The notes beneath the pieces were generated by a model that had not been told where the DNA came from, ran no database searches, and was given only the letters and a program-made list of their open reading frames with translations. Position numbers and translations under genes: made by a program. Source: Allomeiothermus silvanus DSM 9946 (GTDB taxonomy: Bacteria > Deinococcota > Deinococci > Deinococcales > Thermaceae). From it: a stretch of DNA of 64,000 bases. How positions within the stretch are numbered: position 1 is the stretch's first letter; the number at the start of each line of letters is the position of its first letter. Below are positions 24,864-37,266 of the stretch, piece after piece. The stretch is from positions 702,001 to 766,000 of the forward strand of contig NC_014212.1 of NCBI RefSeq assembly GCF_000092125.1. Direction: 5' to 3'.

Positions 24864-26112
24864 TCAAGAAAACGTTGAACACCGCCCCACCCTGAGGGTG
24901 GTTGGCGACCTCGAGCCTCCCCCCGTGGGCCTCCACGATGGCCCGGGCGATGGAAAGGCCCAGCCCCGAGCCCTCGCTTTCTTTGCGGGTGCGCGAGGCA
25001 TCTGTTTTGTAAAAGCGCTCAAAGACCCGTTCCAAAGCCTCCGGTGGGATTCCCGGCCCGTGGTCACGTACGGTGATCTTCACCCCTTCGGGTTGGGCAG
25101 CAGCATGCACCTCGACGGGCCCTGCCCCGTGGCGCATAGCATTGTCGAGCAGATTGTTGAGGACTCGAGTCATCTGCCCCCTATCAAAGGTAGCCTCCAG
25201 ATCGGGTGGAATTCCCCGTAGCTCGAGCCCGGTTCCGTCCCCGTTGGCGCGGGCCGCGAAAGCCTCCACCACTCCACGCAGGAAGGGAGCGAGGCTCACC
25301 CGCTCTTTTTTCAAGGCCAACCCCCCGCTCTCGGCCAGCGAGAGGGTGCGCAGGTCGTCCACCAGCTTGGAGAGGTGCATCACCTGGCCGTGCAACCGCT
25401 CGAGCCCTGCCGCGTTGGGTTGGGCCACTCCGTCTTGCATGGCCTCAATCTCCGAGCGCAGGACTGCCAGGGGGGTGCGCAGGTCGTGGGCGATGTCGGC
25501 CACCAGTCCGCGCCGCCAGGATTCCTGACGCTCGAGGCCCCGCACCAGGTTGTTGAACGCTTCGGTCAGGGCACGGAGTTCGTCTCGAGAGCGCGGAACC
25601 CGGAGTTGAATCCCCCGCTCGCCCGCTTCCAACCGCTTAGCCCCATCGGTGAGTGCAATCAGGGGGCGGGTCAGGATGCGGGTGAAGACCGCGGCGGCGA
25701 CCACTGCCAGCAAAAAGGCCAGAGTTCCGGCCCCAAACGCCACCCCGGTGATTCGCCCGAAGGCCTGGCGGGCCTGGGCGAACTCTGGGCGGTTCCAGGC
25801 CGGGTTATCCCGCCAAGCCCACCAGCCGTCGCCAGGGTGCTGAAAAAAATCGCCGTCGGGCTGAGCGGGAAACAAAACGCTCGAGACCGCCCCCAGGGTA
25901 AACCAGGTGGTGATGAATACGGCAGCCAAGGCTACAAAGGCGAAGGCAAAGGTCAGGCGGCGGCGCAGCCCCCAGCGGCCCCTCCAGCGCTGTTGCCCTA
26001 CTCGGCGGTGCTTGCGCCAGCTATCGCGCTGCCACTTGCGGACGGCCTCTTCTTGAGTCCGCCAGGCTTGCCTCCACTCCATTTGATGCGGCCTTCTTCC
26101 TGGCATAAGCAC
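24856..26112 (-). CDS. Sensor histidine kinase (BaeS-like)
   Basis: The protein (418 residues; an ATG at codon 11 is also possible) has a basic cytoplasmic N-terminus, two membrane helices enclosing a sensor of about 65 residues, and a HAMP linker (TRPLIALTDGAKRLEAGE). The HisKA dimerization helix carries the phosphorylated His in ADIAHDLRTPL. The ATPase shows the N-box (NNLLDNAMRHG), G1 (DHGPGIP), F-box (FERFYKTD) and G2 (GSGLGLSIA). It pairs with the response regulator 42 bases upstream. The operon also encodes a drug exporter, so the signal may be envelope stress or a toxic compound. Confidence 0.93.
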   Translation of the reverse strand: MLMPGRRPHQMEWRQAWRTQEEAVRKWQRDSWRKHRRVGQQRWRGRWGLRRRLTFAFAFVALAAVFITTWFTLGAVSSVLFPAQPDGDFFQHPGDGWWAWRDNPAWNRPEFAQARQAFGRITGVAFGAGTLAFLLAVVAAAVFTRILTRPLIALTDGAKRLEAGERGIQLRVPRSRDELRALTEAFNNLVRGLERQESWRRGLVADIAHDLRTPLAVLRSEIEAMQDGVAQPNAAGLERLHGQVMHLSKLVDDLRTLSLAESGGLALKKERVSLAPFLRGVVEAFAARANGDGTGLELRGIPPDLEATFDRGQMTRVLNNLLDNAMRHGAGPVEVHAAAQPEGVKITVRDHGPGIPPEALERVFERFYKTDASRTRKESEGSGLGLSIARAIVEAHGGRLEVANHPQGGAVFNVFLTA

Positions 26113-26154
26113 CTACCAGCGGCTAACCGCCTTCTCGAGCCCTTGGCCTGCTGC

Positions 26155-29106
<2,952 letters not shown>

Positions 29107-29402
29107 AATCAATTGCCTCCCAAAAAAATACAGAGCATTATTGCCACTGCTGAGCCAGGCGAATGTACAGCGTCTTACCCCAGCCTTGGGGATCTGTTGC
29201 AGCACGCGAATCACAGCTCCGTAGGGTGGGTTCGGCCAGCTCCTCGAACACCTCCAGCCTTACCCAGCTTGCCGTGCCTGCTACGTAAACCCGGTGAAGG
29301 TGTGCTGTGCCGGATGGATGGCCCCGATGAGCAGTTCATTGGCGCGTGTGAGCCAGCAACCCCTAGGAAGGTAGGAAAACAGCATAGCAACACCCATAAA
29401 TA
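29107..29402. other. Gene-free region upstream of the exporter
   Basis: No gene is supported here. The part next to 29106 must hold the exporter promoter and its GGGAGG ribosome site; a clear -35/-10 pair could not be fixed. Confidence 0.4.
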
Positions 29403-29427
29403 GGTACGGGAGGAATGCTCCCGTACC
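29403..29427 (-). terminator. Terminator of the SHOCT gene
   Basis: GGTACGGGAG (29403-29412), loop GAATG, CTCCCGTACC (29418-29427) is a perfect 10-bp stem. On the minus strand it is followed by TATTTATGGG, a weak T-rich tail. Confidence 0.65.
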
Positions 29428-29435
29428 GACACGCC

Positions 29436-29882
29436 TTAGCTGTGCAAGCCCTTTTTGATGGCCTCGAACTCCTCGAGCGTGATCTCTCCTTTAGCGAAGC
29501 GGGTGCGGGCGATCTCCAAAGCGCTGTCGCGGTTCCACCAGGGGCGCCAGCCGTTCTCGTCGTGAACTTCCTTGGCCCGCTCGGATTCGAGCCCGGTCTT
29601 GATCCGCTCGTACTCCTCGCGATTGATTTCGCCCCGGGCGAAGCGCTCCCGGAGGGTGTTCATCGCGTCATCCGAGCCTTCCATCCAGTTGCCGAAGCGC
29701 CGGTAGCCCATCCCGCGCCAGGGGCCCCGTCCCCACCGGCCCCGGCGGAAGTCCCGCACCATCCAGACGATCAGCCCGATGAACAAGACGAAGAACAGCA
29801 AGTTGAAGAGAAAGCCGAAAAAGGCGAAGAACGGGTTGAAGCCGAAACCGTAACCAAACCCATGTGCCATTGCGATGTCCAT
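29436..29882 (-). CDS. Membrane-anchored protein with two SHOCT domains
   Basis: The 148-residue product has a Gly/Phe-rich N-terminal region with one strong membrane helix (NLLFFVLFIGLIVWMV), a basic Arg/Gly linker and two SHOCT motifs: LRERFARGEINREEYERIK and ARTRFAKGEITLEEFEAIK. SHOCT modules are short oligomerization helices often found next to membrane segments. The function is unknown. The start at 29882 follows AAAGGAG; an upstream in-frame extension has no such support. Confidence 0.8.
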   Translation of the reverse strand: MDIAMAHGFGYGFGFNPFFAFFGFLFNLLFFVLFIGLIVWMVRDFRRGRWGRGPWRGMGYRRFGNWMEGSDDAMNTLRERFARGEINREEYERIKTGLESERAKEVHDENGWRPWWNRDSALEIARTRFAKGEITLEEFEAIKKGLHS

Positions 29883-30224
29883 AACTCCCTTGCTCCTTTC
29901 ACCGTCCGGAAGGTTTCCGAACGCTCGAGAGTAGGGTAGACCCAAACCCGTGAAGGGAGCGGGATGAGTTTGTGAATGCGGTGTGAACGCCCCAGGTTGG
30001 GCGTATACGTGACCATCCGTTACGGCTAATTTGCGTCTTCTGGCCCCACCCGGCTATCGCCGGTAAACGATGCCACCACCGGCTCATTGTTGCTGAAGAC
30101 AGCTCCCCGAAAGCCAAAAAACCGTACCCCCAAAGCGATTGGGTCTTCCCATCCCGTGAGGAAGACAGGTGGGGATGTGGAGTAGAGCAAGAGCCGACCG
30201 AACGCCTAGCCTCCCGAAAAAATA
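29883..30224. other. Gene-free region between the SHOCT gene and the IS982 remnant
   Basis: No gene is supported. The region should contain the SHOCT gene promoter. A 15-base word ACCCGGCTATCGCCG at 30048-30062 also occurs at 55128-55142 in another intergenic region. The last seven bases are the IS982 target duplication. Confidence 0.4.
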
Positions 30225-31066
30225 ACCCAAGTTGCTACCTATTCAGACGGTGCATGTGGAACAATAAAGGCCACTATGAACTGGACCGTTCTAGTGGCCT
30301 ATTGCATTATAGACGATCTGCTCAAAGCCCTCGGACACAAGGACGACCCCCAGAGCAAGACCCCCGCCAGCGTCGTCCTCACCATCTGGGTACTGGCCGC
30401 CCTCTTCTTCTCCGGTAAGCACAAACATGCCCTGGCCTACTGCAAAGAACACGCCCTGTTCAGTTTTCCAGAAGTCGGTTCTGCCGCCGCCTGCACAGCC
30501 TGTCCCACCTGCTCCCCCTGTGCCAATCCTTGTGGCAGCATCTCTCCTCCGTCCAGCACTACGTCCTCGACACCTTCCCCCTCCCGGTTTGTGAGAACAT
30601 CCGCGCCCCGCGCTGCCGCCTGGCCCCAGGCCTGACCTACCGGGGAGCAAGCGGCTCTACTTTCACGGCCTGAAGCTGCACCTGGTCTGCACCAACCAGC
30701 AGTTCATCACCGAGGTGCTGTGCACCCCTGGGTCTGTTGCAAATGTGCAGGGACTGTACCTGATGCCGCTAAACCTGTCGGAGGGAAGCGAGCTGTACGT
30801 GGCCGACTACCTGGCGGAGGACGCGTTGCAGATGGGGGAGGGCATTCGGCTACGGGCTGTGCGAAAGAGGAACTCCAGCAAGCCTCGCAGTGGATTGCCC
30901 TACAGGGCCGGAGGATCATCGGGTCAGTAGGCTCTGCCCTAACCGAGCTGTTCCCCAAACGCATTCATGCCACGACCCTCAAAGGCTTCGTGCTCAAGGT
31001 CTGGGGGTTCATCTTTGCCCACAACTTCAAGCGTCTGGCTAGCGTTTTGTAGGTGGCAACTTGGGT
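30225..31066 (+). mobile_element. Degenerate IS982-family element
   Basis: The 842-bp element has terminal inverted repeats ACCCAAGTTGCTACCTA (30225-30241) and its near-complement (31050-31066). A 7-bp target duplication AAAAATA lies at 30218-30224 and 31067-31073. Family members are usually about 1 kb, so an internal deletion is likely in addition to the frameshifts in the transposase. The intact target duplication shows that the decay happened in place. Confidence 0.85.
30276..31052 (+). pseudogene. IS982-family transposase, frameshifted
   Basis: Pieces in different frames assemble into an IS982 transposase. The N-terminus is MNWTVLVAYCIIDDLLKALG. A middle part with LSSVQHYVLDTFPLPVCENI comes from another frame. 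SKRLYFHGLKLHLVC and LYVADYLAEDALQ follow after a second shift. The end RIHATTLKGFVLKVWGFIFAHNF comes after a third. At least three frameshifts (near 30475, 30645 and 30885) make it inactive. Confidence 0.88.
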
Positions 31067-31097
31067 AAAAATAAGAGGACGGGGCAATCCCGTCCTC
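31067..31097 (-). terminator. Lipoprotein gene terminator, cut by IS982
   Basis: GAGGACGGG (31075-31083), loop GCAAT, CCCGTCCTC (31089-31097) form a 9-bp stem 16 bases after the lipoprotein stop. On the minus strand TTATTTTTA follows; the T-tract itself is the IS982 target duplication. Confidence 0.85.
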
Positions 31098-31113
31098 CTG
31101 GCCAGACTCGGGG

Positions 31114-32454
31114 CTATTTACCGTTGTTTCCCGAAGAATTTCCGCTCGAGGAGTTGTTCTGTCCGCCTGGGTTGCCATCGCCCGGTTGCGCGGGCGGATT
31201 CGCTGGGGTCTGGCCGGGCTGCTGGGGTTGGGCCGAGGAGTTGGTCGGGGTGGGGTTGCCCACGCTACTCCAGCGGTAGGAGGAGCGCAACAGGTCGAGG
31301 TCTTTCTGATCCACCGCCCCGTCCTCGTTGAAGTCGCCGGGGAGGCCGGTTTTCGGGGTCGGCTGGGGAGCCGGTTGCGCGGGCTGTTGCGGTGGGGTTT
31401 GTCCGGGCTGGGTCTGTGCGGCTTGGCCGGTTTCGGCGGGTGGGGTCGCGGTAGCCGGTTGCTGAGCGGGCTGGGCTTGCTCATTGGGTTTGGGTGGGGT
31501 CGAAGGAGCCGTGGCCGGGGGTTGGTTTTGCCCCTGATCTTGAGCAGGTGGGGTGGTTCCAGGTTGGGGGTTGGCGGGAGGCGTTTGCGGGGCTGGTGGG
31601 GTGGTCGCGGGGGCAGTCTGGGTGGGCGGGTTGGCCGCAGGCGGGGTCGGATTGGTGGGTTGGGGGGCCTGCGTGCTCGGCGTCTGGGGAGCCGCGGGCT
31701 GGGCGGCCTTCTTGCCGAAGTTCTGGGCTAGGGTCATAAGGTCGGCGTAGGTGTATGTGCCTTCGCTGGGAATTCGCTCGAAAGAGGGGTTGCCGGGGAA
31801 GGGTTTGGCCTCCTTGTCGTAGTAGGCCACCCGGGGCTGGAGCGCCGGGCGCAGGGCCTTGGTGGGGGAGAGGGTCAGGCGCAGCACCTCGAGGTCCCGC
31901 TTGGGTTGGGCGAAGACCACGTCTAGGTCGATTACCTCGCGCTCAGGATTATAGCGGGCCACGTAAAAGACCCCCGGCTGGGCTTGCAGGCTCTCCAACA
32001 CCGGTTTGAAGTCCTTCAATGGAATCTGGGCCTGGAAACCCCGTGACTCGCGGCCCTCGAGCCGAAGCAACAGGATGAAGGGCTGGCTCACCTCGGACTG
32101 CGGCTGGACCAGGGTCAGCCTGGGCGGGGGCGGGTCGGAGACGGTGAGGGTCAGGTCCTTGAAGGTCTTGGAGAGGTTGGCATCCTCGATGATGAGCCGG
32201 AGCTTGTAACTCCCCTTCTCCTGCGGGATGCCGCTGAGCCCGGTGCGGTTGAAGGTGATGCCTTTGGGGAGCGAGCCCTCGAGCTTGAAGGTGTAAGGCT
32301 GCACCCCGCCGTCGGCGGTGAAGGTCGCGTTGTAGGGGTCGCCCACGTAGGCGGGCGGCAAGCTGGTATTGATGTTCAGCGGCTGCTTGGAACCGCCCTG
32401 GTCGGTGCCGCAGGCGGCCAATACCAGCAAAAGCCCCAAAAGAAATGCACGCAT
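31114..32454 (-). CDS. Lipoprotein with Ig-like domain, Pro/Gln/Thr linker and dockerin-like motif
   Basis: The 446-residue product is a lipoprotein: the signal LLLVLAAC places the lipidated Cys at residue 15. Residues about 25-105 form a putative Ig-like domain (LPPAYVGDPYNATFTADGGVQPY, a He_PIG-type pattern). A second folded part extends to about 240. Residues 250-370 are a low-complexity Pro/Gln/Ala/Thr linker. At 373-392 GDFNEDGAVDQKDLDLL matches one EF-hand-like calcium loop of dockerin type I modules. The end is rich in Pro, Gly, Asn and Ser. It is probably a long-reach surface protein; its partner is unknown. Confidence 0.75.
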   Translation of the reverse strand: MRAFLLGLLLVLAACGTDQGGSKQPLNINTSLPPAYVGDPYNATFTADGGVQPYTFKLEGSLPKGITFNRTGLSGIPQEKGSYKLRLIIEDANLSKTFKDLTLTVSDPPPPRLTLVQPQSEVSQPFILLLRLEGRESRGFQAQIPLKDFKPVLESLQAQPGVFYVARYNPEREVIDLDVVFAQPKRDLEVLRLTLSPTKALRPALQPRVAYYDKEAKPFPGNPSFERIPSEGTYTYADLMTLAQNFGKKAAQPAAPQTPSTQAPQPTNPTPPAANPPTQTAPATTPPAPQTPPANPQPGTTPPAQDQGQNQPPATAPSTPPKPNEQAQPAQQPATATPPAETGQAAQTQPGQTPPQQPAQPAPQPTPKTGLPGDFNEDGAVDQKDLDLLRSSYRWSSVGNPTPTNSSAQPQQPGQTPANPPAQPGDGNPGGQNNSSSGNSSGNNGK

Positions 32455-32594
32455 GGTCTTAACCTAGTTTGCACTCATGAGAGTTAGTTTGGATGAAGGT
32501 TCACGATTGGATAGCCTATGCCTGTAAAAACAGGTCCATAACGTGCAGCTTGTTTCACCCCGATCCGCCGCACAACATAGGACGGCTCACGCTT

Positions 32595-32600
32595 TATAGT
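32595..32600 (+). promoter_or_regulatory. -10 box of the leaderless dcd message
   Basis: TATAGT ends 7 bases before the dcd ATG and no Shine-Dalgarno is present. The region upstream (32455-32594) also serves the divergent lipoprotein gene and has a small hairpin at 32521-32534. Confidence 0.5.
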
Positions 32601-32607
32601 GTTGACG

Positions 32608-33156
32608 ATGAGCATTAAACCCGACTGGTGGATACGTGAGCAGGCCAAAAAAGGCATGATTGAACCGTTTGAGGAGCGCTTGGTGCGCGATGGGGTCATC
32701 AGCTACGGGCTTTCCAGCTTCGGCTACGATCTGCGGGCCGCTCGTGAGTGGAAGATCTTCGCCAACGTTTTCCACACCATCGCTGATCCTAAGGGCTTAG
32801 ATCCCAAGAGCTTTGTCGATTATGAGGGGGACGAGGTGATCATCCCACCCAACTCCTTTGTGCTGGCGAGGTCGGTGGAATATATCCGTATGCCTGACGA
32901 CGTGTTGGCCATCGCCATTGGCAAAAGCACCTATGCCCGGGTGGGCATCGTGGCCAACATCACCCCCCTCGAGCCTGGCTGGGAGGGGCACGTCACGCTC
33001 GAGTTCTCCAACACCACCCCCTTGCCCGCCAAGATGTACGCGGGCGAGGGCTGTGTGCAGCTGGTATTCTTCCAGGGCGAGCGCCCCGAGGTGACCTACG
33101 CCGACCGCAAGGGCAAGTACCAGGGCCAGCGCGGGATCACCCTGCCCAAGCTCTGA
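32608..33156 (+). CDS. dcd: dCTP deaminase
   Basis: The 182-residue enzyme converts dCTP to dUTP for thymidylate synthesis. It has the dUTPase-like fold motifs [21 protein letters not shown] and [12 protein letters not shown]; the Glu in the last motif (E132) is the expected catalytic residue. The chain ends with [13 protein letters not shown], the C-terminal lid. ATG 32608 is chosen over a GTG three codons upstream because of the -10 spacing. Its stop overlaps the start of the arginase-family gene, so the two are translationally coupled. Confidence 0.94.
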   Translation: MSIKPDWWIREQAKKGMIEPFEERLVRDGVISYGLSSFGYDLRAAREWKIFANVFHTIADPKGLDPKSFVDYEGDEVIIPPNSFVLARSVEYIRMPDDVLAIAIGKSTYARVGIVANITPLEPGWEGHVTLEFSNTTPLPAKMYAGEGCVQLVFFQGERPEVTYADRKGKYQGQRGITLPKL

Positions 33157-33968
33157 TGCGATACGCCGAACTTCAGCCCGGCATGGTCGCGGTCATCGGG
33201 CTTCCGCTCGACGAGAACTCCTCGTTTTTGCACGGGGCGGCCCAGGCTCCGGCCAAGATCCGAAAGGTGCTGCTCGATGGCTCGAGCAACCTATGTGCCG
33301 AAAGCGGGCTAGACCTCGGCACCCATCCTGGCTGGCGGGATCTGGGGGACGTGCAACTAGGAAGCCCAGAAGCGCCTCTCGCCCAGATCGAATCGGCGGT
33401 AGCGGGAGTTCTGGAGCGGGGCGCCAGGCTCCTCTCGCTGGGCGGGGACCACTCCGTCACCTACCCGGTCTTACGGGCTTTCTCCCGGTATTACCCTAAC
33501 CTCACCGTCCTCCACCTCGACGCCCACCCCGACCTCTACGACGAGCTGGACGGCAACCGCTACTCTCACGCCTGCCCCTTTGCCCGGGTCATGGAGGAAG
33601 GCTTGGTGAGGCGGCTGGTTCAGGCTGGGATTCGCACCCTGAACCCCCATCAGCGCCAGCAGGCCCGGCGTTTTGGGGTGGAGGTGCTCGAGATGAAGGA
33701 CTGGCGGGGGGAGTTGCCCGCCCTGGATGGGCCGCTCTACCTTTCCCTGGACCTGGACGTGCTGGATCCGGCTTTCGCACCGGGGGTCTCGCACCACGAG
33801 CCGGGCGGCTTGAGCGTGCGCGAGGTGCTGCGGATCCTCCAGCGGCTCGAGGTTCCCCTGGTGGGGGCCGATATCGTGGAGCTGAACCCACTCCGGGACG
33901 TGGTGGATATGACTGCGAAGGTCGCCGCGAAGTTCTACAAGGAACTCGTGGCCCGGATGCTTGGGTAG
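33156..33968 (+). CDS. Arginase-family hydrolase
   Basis: The 270-residue enzyme has the family metal ligands H99 in GGDHSVTYP, D122/H124/D126 in LDAHPDLYDE, and two Asp in SLDLDVLDPAFAPGV. HHEPGG after these resembles arginase and formiminoglutamase more than agmatinase. It shares the fold but not the substrate motifs of the agmatinase at 1954-2901. The coupling to dcd (TGATG overlap) has no obvious metabolic reason. The substrate is uncertain. Confidence 0.85.
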   Translation: MRYAELQPGMVAVIGLPLDENSSFLHGAAQAPAKIRKVLLDGSSNLCAESGLDLGTHPGWRDLGDVQLGSPEAPLAQIESAVAGVLERGARLLSLGGDHSVTYPVLRAFSRYYPNLTVLHLDAHPDLYDELDGNRYSHACPFARVMEEGLVRRLVQAGIRTLNPHQRQQARRFGVEVLEMKDWRGELPALDGPLYLSLDLDVLDPAFAPGVSHHEPGGLSVREVLRILQRLEVPLVGADIVELNPLRDVVDMTAKVAAKFYKELVARMLG

Positions 33969-34005
33969 GGTTGGCCCATTCTAAAGACATTCTCAAGCGG
34001 TGCGG

Positions 34006-34011
34006 TAGACT
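34006..34011 (+). promoter_or_regulatory. -10 box of the leaderless cyclophilin message
   Basis: TAGACT ends 7 bases before ATG 34019, with no Shine-Dalgarno between. Confidence 0.45.
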
Positions 34012-34018
34012 ATCCCAG

Positions 34019-34738
34019 ATGAGAACCGCAGCCATCGTTGTGTTGCTATTGGTGGTGTTGGGTGGGGTGGTATTGCTCTTTTCTCGTAGCGCAATTAGGG
34101 GAACCAGCGTGGGTGCGGTCACCAGCGGTTCGGATTCCCCGACCCCCCCCGTAACCGCGACCATCGCTCAAGGAGAGAGTGGAATGGAAACCCTACCCTA
34201 CCTTTCGCAAACCCCCGTGCGTAAGTTCGCTAGACCCGAGGACGTCTTGAAACCCGGCCTTGACTACTACGCCGAGTTCGAGACCACCAAGGGCAAGTTC
34301 ATGGTGGACCTTTACGAGGAGCAAGCCCCCAAGACTGTCAACTCCTTTGTTTTCCTGGCCCTCAACCATTACTTCGACGGCATCGTCTGGCACCGCGTAA
34401 TCCCCGGCTTCGTGGCCCAGACCGGCGACCCCACCGGCACCGGGACGGGCGGGCCGGGATATCAGTTCGGCCTCGAGGTCACCCCCAGCCTCAACTACGA
34501 CAAAGAGGGCGTGCTAGGTATGGCCCGCACCTCCGACCCCAATTCCAACGGAAGCCAGTTCTTCATCACCTACGGCCCTACCCCTAACTTGAACCAGCAG
34601 TACACCATTTTCGGCCAGGTTACCGAGGGAATGGATGTGGTGAAGCAACTCGCCCCCACCGAGGGCGTAGCGAACCCTGCGCGAGGTGAAGCGCGAGACA
34701 AGATTCTGTCGGTGAAGATTCTGACCCGGGCTAAATAG
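34019..34738 (+). CDS. Membrane-anchored peptidyl-prolyl isomerase (cyclophilin)
   Basis: The 239-residue protein has an N-terminal membrane anchor (AAIVVLLLVVLGGVVLLFS), a Ser/Thr/Pro-rich linker and a cyclophilin domain from about residue 70. FDGIVWHRVIPGFVAQTGDPTGTGTGG holds the active-site Arg, and SNGSQFFIT is also diagnostic. It speeds proline isomerization, outside the cytoplasm judging from the anchor. The frame is open 16 codons upstream, but the promoter spacing supports ATG 34019. Confidence 0.92.
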   Translation: MRTAAIVVLLLVVLGGVVLLFSRSAIRGTSVGAVTSGSDSPTPPVTATIAQGESGMETLPYLSQTPVRKFARPEDVLKPGLDYYAEFETTKGKFMVDLYEEQAPKTVNSFVFLALNHYFDGIVWHRVIPGFVAQTGDPTGTGTGGPGYQFGLEVTPSLNYDKEGVLGMARTSDPNSNGSQFFITYGPTPNLNQQYTIFGQVTEGMDVVKQLAPTEGVANPARGEARDKILSVKILTRAK

Positions 34739-34798
34739 GCAGTAGCTCCTGCTTGGGAGAAGCGACTCTATTAACCACGATCTGTAAGCCACAAGCTC

Positions 34799-35959
34799 AT
34801 GATCCCCGAGGGCACCCGTTACTACCTTCCCCCCGAAGCCCGGCTGCGACGCGAGCTAGCCGGGCGGCTCATCGATTTGTTCCATGGCTGGGGGTATGAA
34901 CTGGTGGAGCTTCCCGCGCTCGAGCGGTATGACCCCCGCCACGTGCTGGCCGAGCGTTCCTTCAAATTGGTGGATAAGACCGGGGATGTGCTGGCGTTGC
35001 GCTCAGACTTTACCAGCGCCCTCGCCAACCTGGTCGAAGCCTTCCCGCCGGAGCGTTATCCTGCGCGGTATCAGTACGCCGGGCAGGTCTGGCTGCGGGA
35101 GGCTGATGCTGAGCTAGGTCGAGTGCGGGAATACACCCAGTTCGGGGTGGAGCTGGTTGGGGTCTCGAGCCCCCAAGCCGATACCGAGATCCTCGAGCTG
35201 GCCTGGGAGGCCCTGCAGGCTTTGGGCTTCGCGGAGGCCAAGATCGAGGTGGGGTTACCCTCCTTGGTGCGGGATTTGCTCGAATCTACCGGGCTCCAGC
35301 CTTTCCAAATCGAGACCTTGCGCCAAGCCATCCACCGTAAGAACATCCCCGAACTCTCGAGCTTGCTTGAGGCCTACAGGGTGGAAAGCTTGGCCCCGAC
35401 CATCCTGGCCTTGCCGGATTTGTATGGGGGTCTGGAAGTCTTGAACGAAGCCCGCAAGCTAAGCCTTACCGAGAAAGCCCAGGCCGACCTGGACTGGCTC
35501 GAGGCGAGCCTCGCACTCTTGCCCGAGGTTCCCCTACTGCTGGACTTAGGCCGGGCTCGCCGCCTGGACTACTACACCGGGATCAATTTCCAGGCCTATA
35601 CCCAGGACTTTGGCCTGCCCCTTTTAGGTGGGGGCCGCTACGATGGAACGCTGTTGCCGCAGGCCTGCGGGTTTACGGTGGGGCTGGAGCGGGTGATGGA
35701 GGCGTTGTTTTCGCCGCGCAGCGGGGTGGCGCTCTCTTCGCCGCGCAGCGGAGCAGCATTGCGCTTACCAAGCGAGGCCGATGTTCCCGACGTTCTAGCC
35801 GTGGACCGAGCGATGGCCCGACAACTCCGCGCCGAAGGGCAACGGGTCGAACTGGCCTGGACCGATGATCTCGCCTCACTGCGGCACTACGCCCGCAGCC
35901 GGGGAATCCCCCTCATCGCGGTGGAGGGGAGGCTCGAGGAGATTGCCTCAAGCGGTTAA
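34799..35959 (+). CDS. hisZ: ATP phosphoribosyltransferase regulatory subunit HisZ
   Basis: The 386-residue protein resembles the catalytic core of histidyl-tRNA synthetase: the class II motifs include [26 protein letters not shown] and [15 protein letters not shown], then GGGRYDGTL. It lacks the anticodon-binding domain, which points to HisZ, the partner of short-form HisG in histidine synthesis. No hisG is adjacent; IS copy 3 lies just downstream. Residues 304-321 are two 9-residue repeats, FSPRSGVAL and SSPRSGAAL, encoded by the 27-bp repeat family and absent from normal HisZ. Confidence 0.88.
   Translation: MIPEGTRYYLPPEARLRRELAGRLIDLFHGWGYELVELPALERYDPRHVLAERSFKLVDKTGDVLALRSDFTSALANLVEAFPPERYPARYQYAGQVWLREADAELGRVREYTQFGVELVGVSSPQADTEILELAWEALQALGFAEAKIEVGLPSLVRDLLESTGLQPFQIETLRQAIHRKNIPELSSLLEAYRVESLAPTILALPDLYGGLEVLNEARKLSLTEKAQADLDWLEASLALLPEVPLLLDLGRARRLDYYTGINFQAYTQDFGLPLLGGGRYDGTLLPQACGFTVGLERVMEALFSPRSGVALSSPRSGAALRLPSEADVPDVLAVDRAMARQLRAEGQRVELAWTDDLASLRHYARSRGIPLIAVEGRLEEIASSG
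35708..35761 (+). repeat. Two tandem 27-bp repeat units inside hisZ
   Basis: Units at 35708-35734 and 35735-35761 share TCGCCGCGCAGCGG and are exactly in frame, adding 18 residues. They are related to the 27-bp unit at 63931-63957. Confidence 0.8.
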
Positions 35960-36126
35960 CGTCCTATACCGTCCTGGAAACATCTGGATTCTGGGGACAT
36001 ACCAGGCTGACTAAGCTTGTAGAGGAACCAACCGGGAAACTGCAAAGCCTATTGTCTGCTCTGGCGCTGTGCCTGGGTTGGCTCGCCCTACCCCATCCGC
36101 AGACCCTATACCTGGGAGCGTTATAC

Positions 36127-37266
36127 TGAACCCGGACAAACACATGTGAGACTCTAAGCTGGGATAAAAAGAGGGGAACCGACCAGGAAAGGAGGTTCCC
36201 CAGGTGCAGTTTACCACCGTTGGCCGAGAGATATGGAGAGGCGCTAGACAAGCACAGAGGCTGGCCGAGGCCAACGCAAGCGACCCAGAGGTCCAGGAAC
36301 GTCTGCGCAAGCTCCGACTGGTCAAAGCCCTGCGTGAAAGTAAAAAGAGCTGGAAGGAGATCCAGGACCTGGTCGGGATCAGCCGGGCCACCTACCACCG
36401 CTGGCAAAAAGCCCTAAAAGAAAAGGGCCTGGCTGGACTCAAACCCCGCTCCCGCCGCCCTAAGCACCTGCGCACAAAGGTCCACTGGACCCCAGGGCTG
36501 CTCATTAGAATAGAAACTCTCCGCAAGGAAAACCCCACCTGGGGACGCTGGTCCATCTGGCTTACCCTCCGCAAGGAGGGTTTCCAGATGAGCGAACGCA
36601 CGGTGGGGCGCATCCTGGCCTACCTGGAGAAGCACCGACGTATCGAGAGCGTGGCCGGCTACCTGGCCCGGACTCAAAGAGGGAAGCTAAAGCGAAGGGT
36701 AAACCGGCCCTACGCCAAAAGGAAGCCCCGAGGATACGAGGCCAGGGCTCCTGGGGACCTGGTCCAGGTGGACACCCTCACCCTGACCTTAGGACCGGGA
36801 AGCATGGTCAAGCACTTCTCGGCGATTGACCTCCATAGCCGGTTTGTCCTGGCGGAGGTGCACAGCCGGGCCACGGCTAAGCTTTCTGAGGGGTTCTTGT
36901 CCTTGCTTCTGGCCAGGGCCCCTTTTCCCATCCGGGCCATCCAGGTGGATGGGGGCAGCGAGTTCATGGCCGAGTTTGAGGAGGCCTGCTGTGCTCTGGG
37001 GATTGCCTTGTTTGTGCTACCGCCGAGGAGTCCTAAACTCAATGGTCACGTGGAGCGGATGCAGCGGACCTTCAAGGAGGAGTTCTACACCCGGCCTTTG
37101 CCCACCCCGCTCAGCGAGCTGCAGGCAGAGCTGGATACCTACCTGGACTACTACAACCGCCGAAGGCCTCACATGGCCCTGGGGGGTCTTGCTCCGCTGG
37201 AGTTTTTGGCTAAGATGCAAGAGGAGTCGGTTCCTCAAAGAGTCTCAAATGTGTTGACCGATTACA
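36127..37266 (+). mobile_element. IS481-like insertion sequence, copy 3
   Basis: This 1140-bp copy is flanked by TATAC target duplications (36122-36126 and 37267-37271). Its termini and coding region match copy 1. It points toward rplU and ends directly before that gene's -35 box. The 167 bases between hisZ and the element hold no gene. Confidence 0.94.

Noticed and set aside
31186-31731. Glycine/arginine-rich plus-strand frame opposite the lipoprotein linker
   Set aside because: The composition comes directly from the complement of the Pro/Gln/Thr-coding repeat. There is no start signal.
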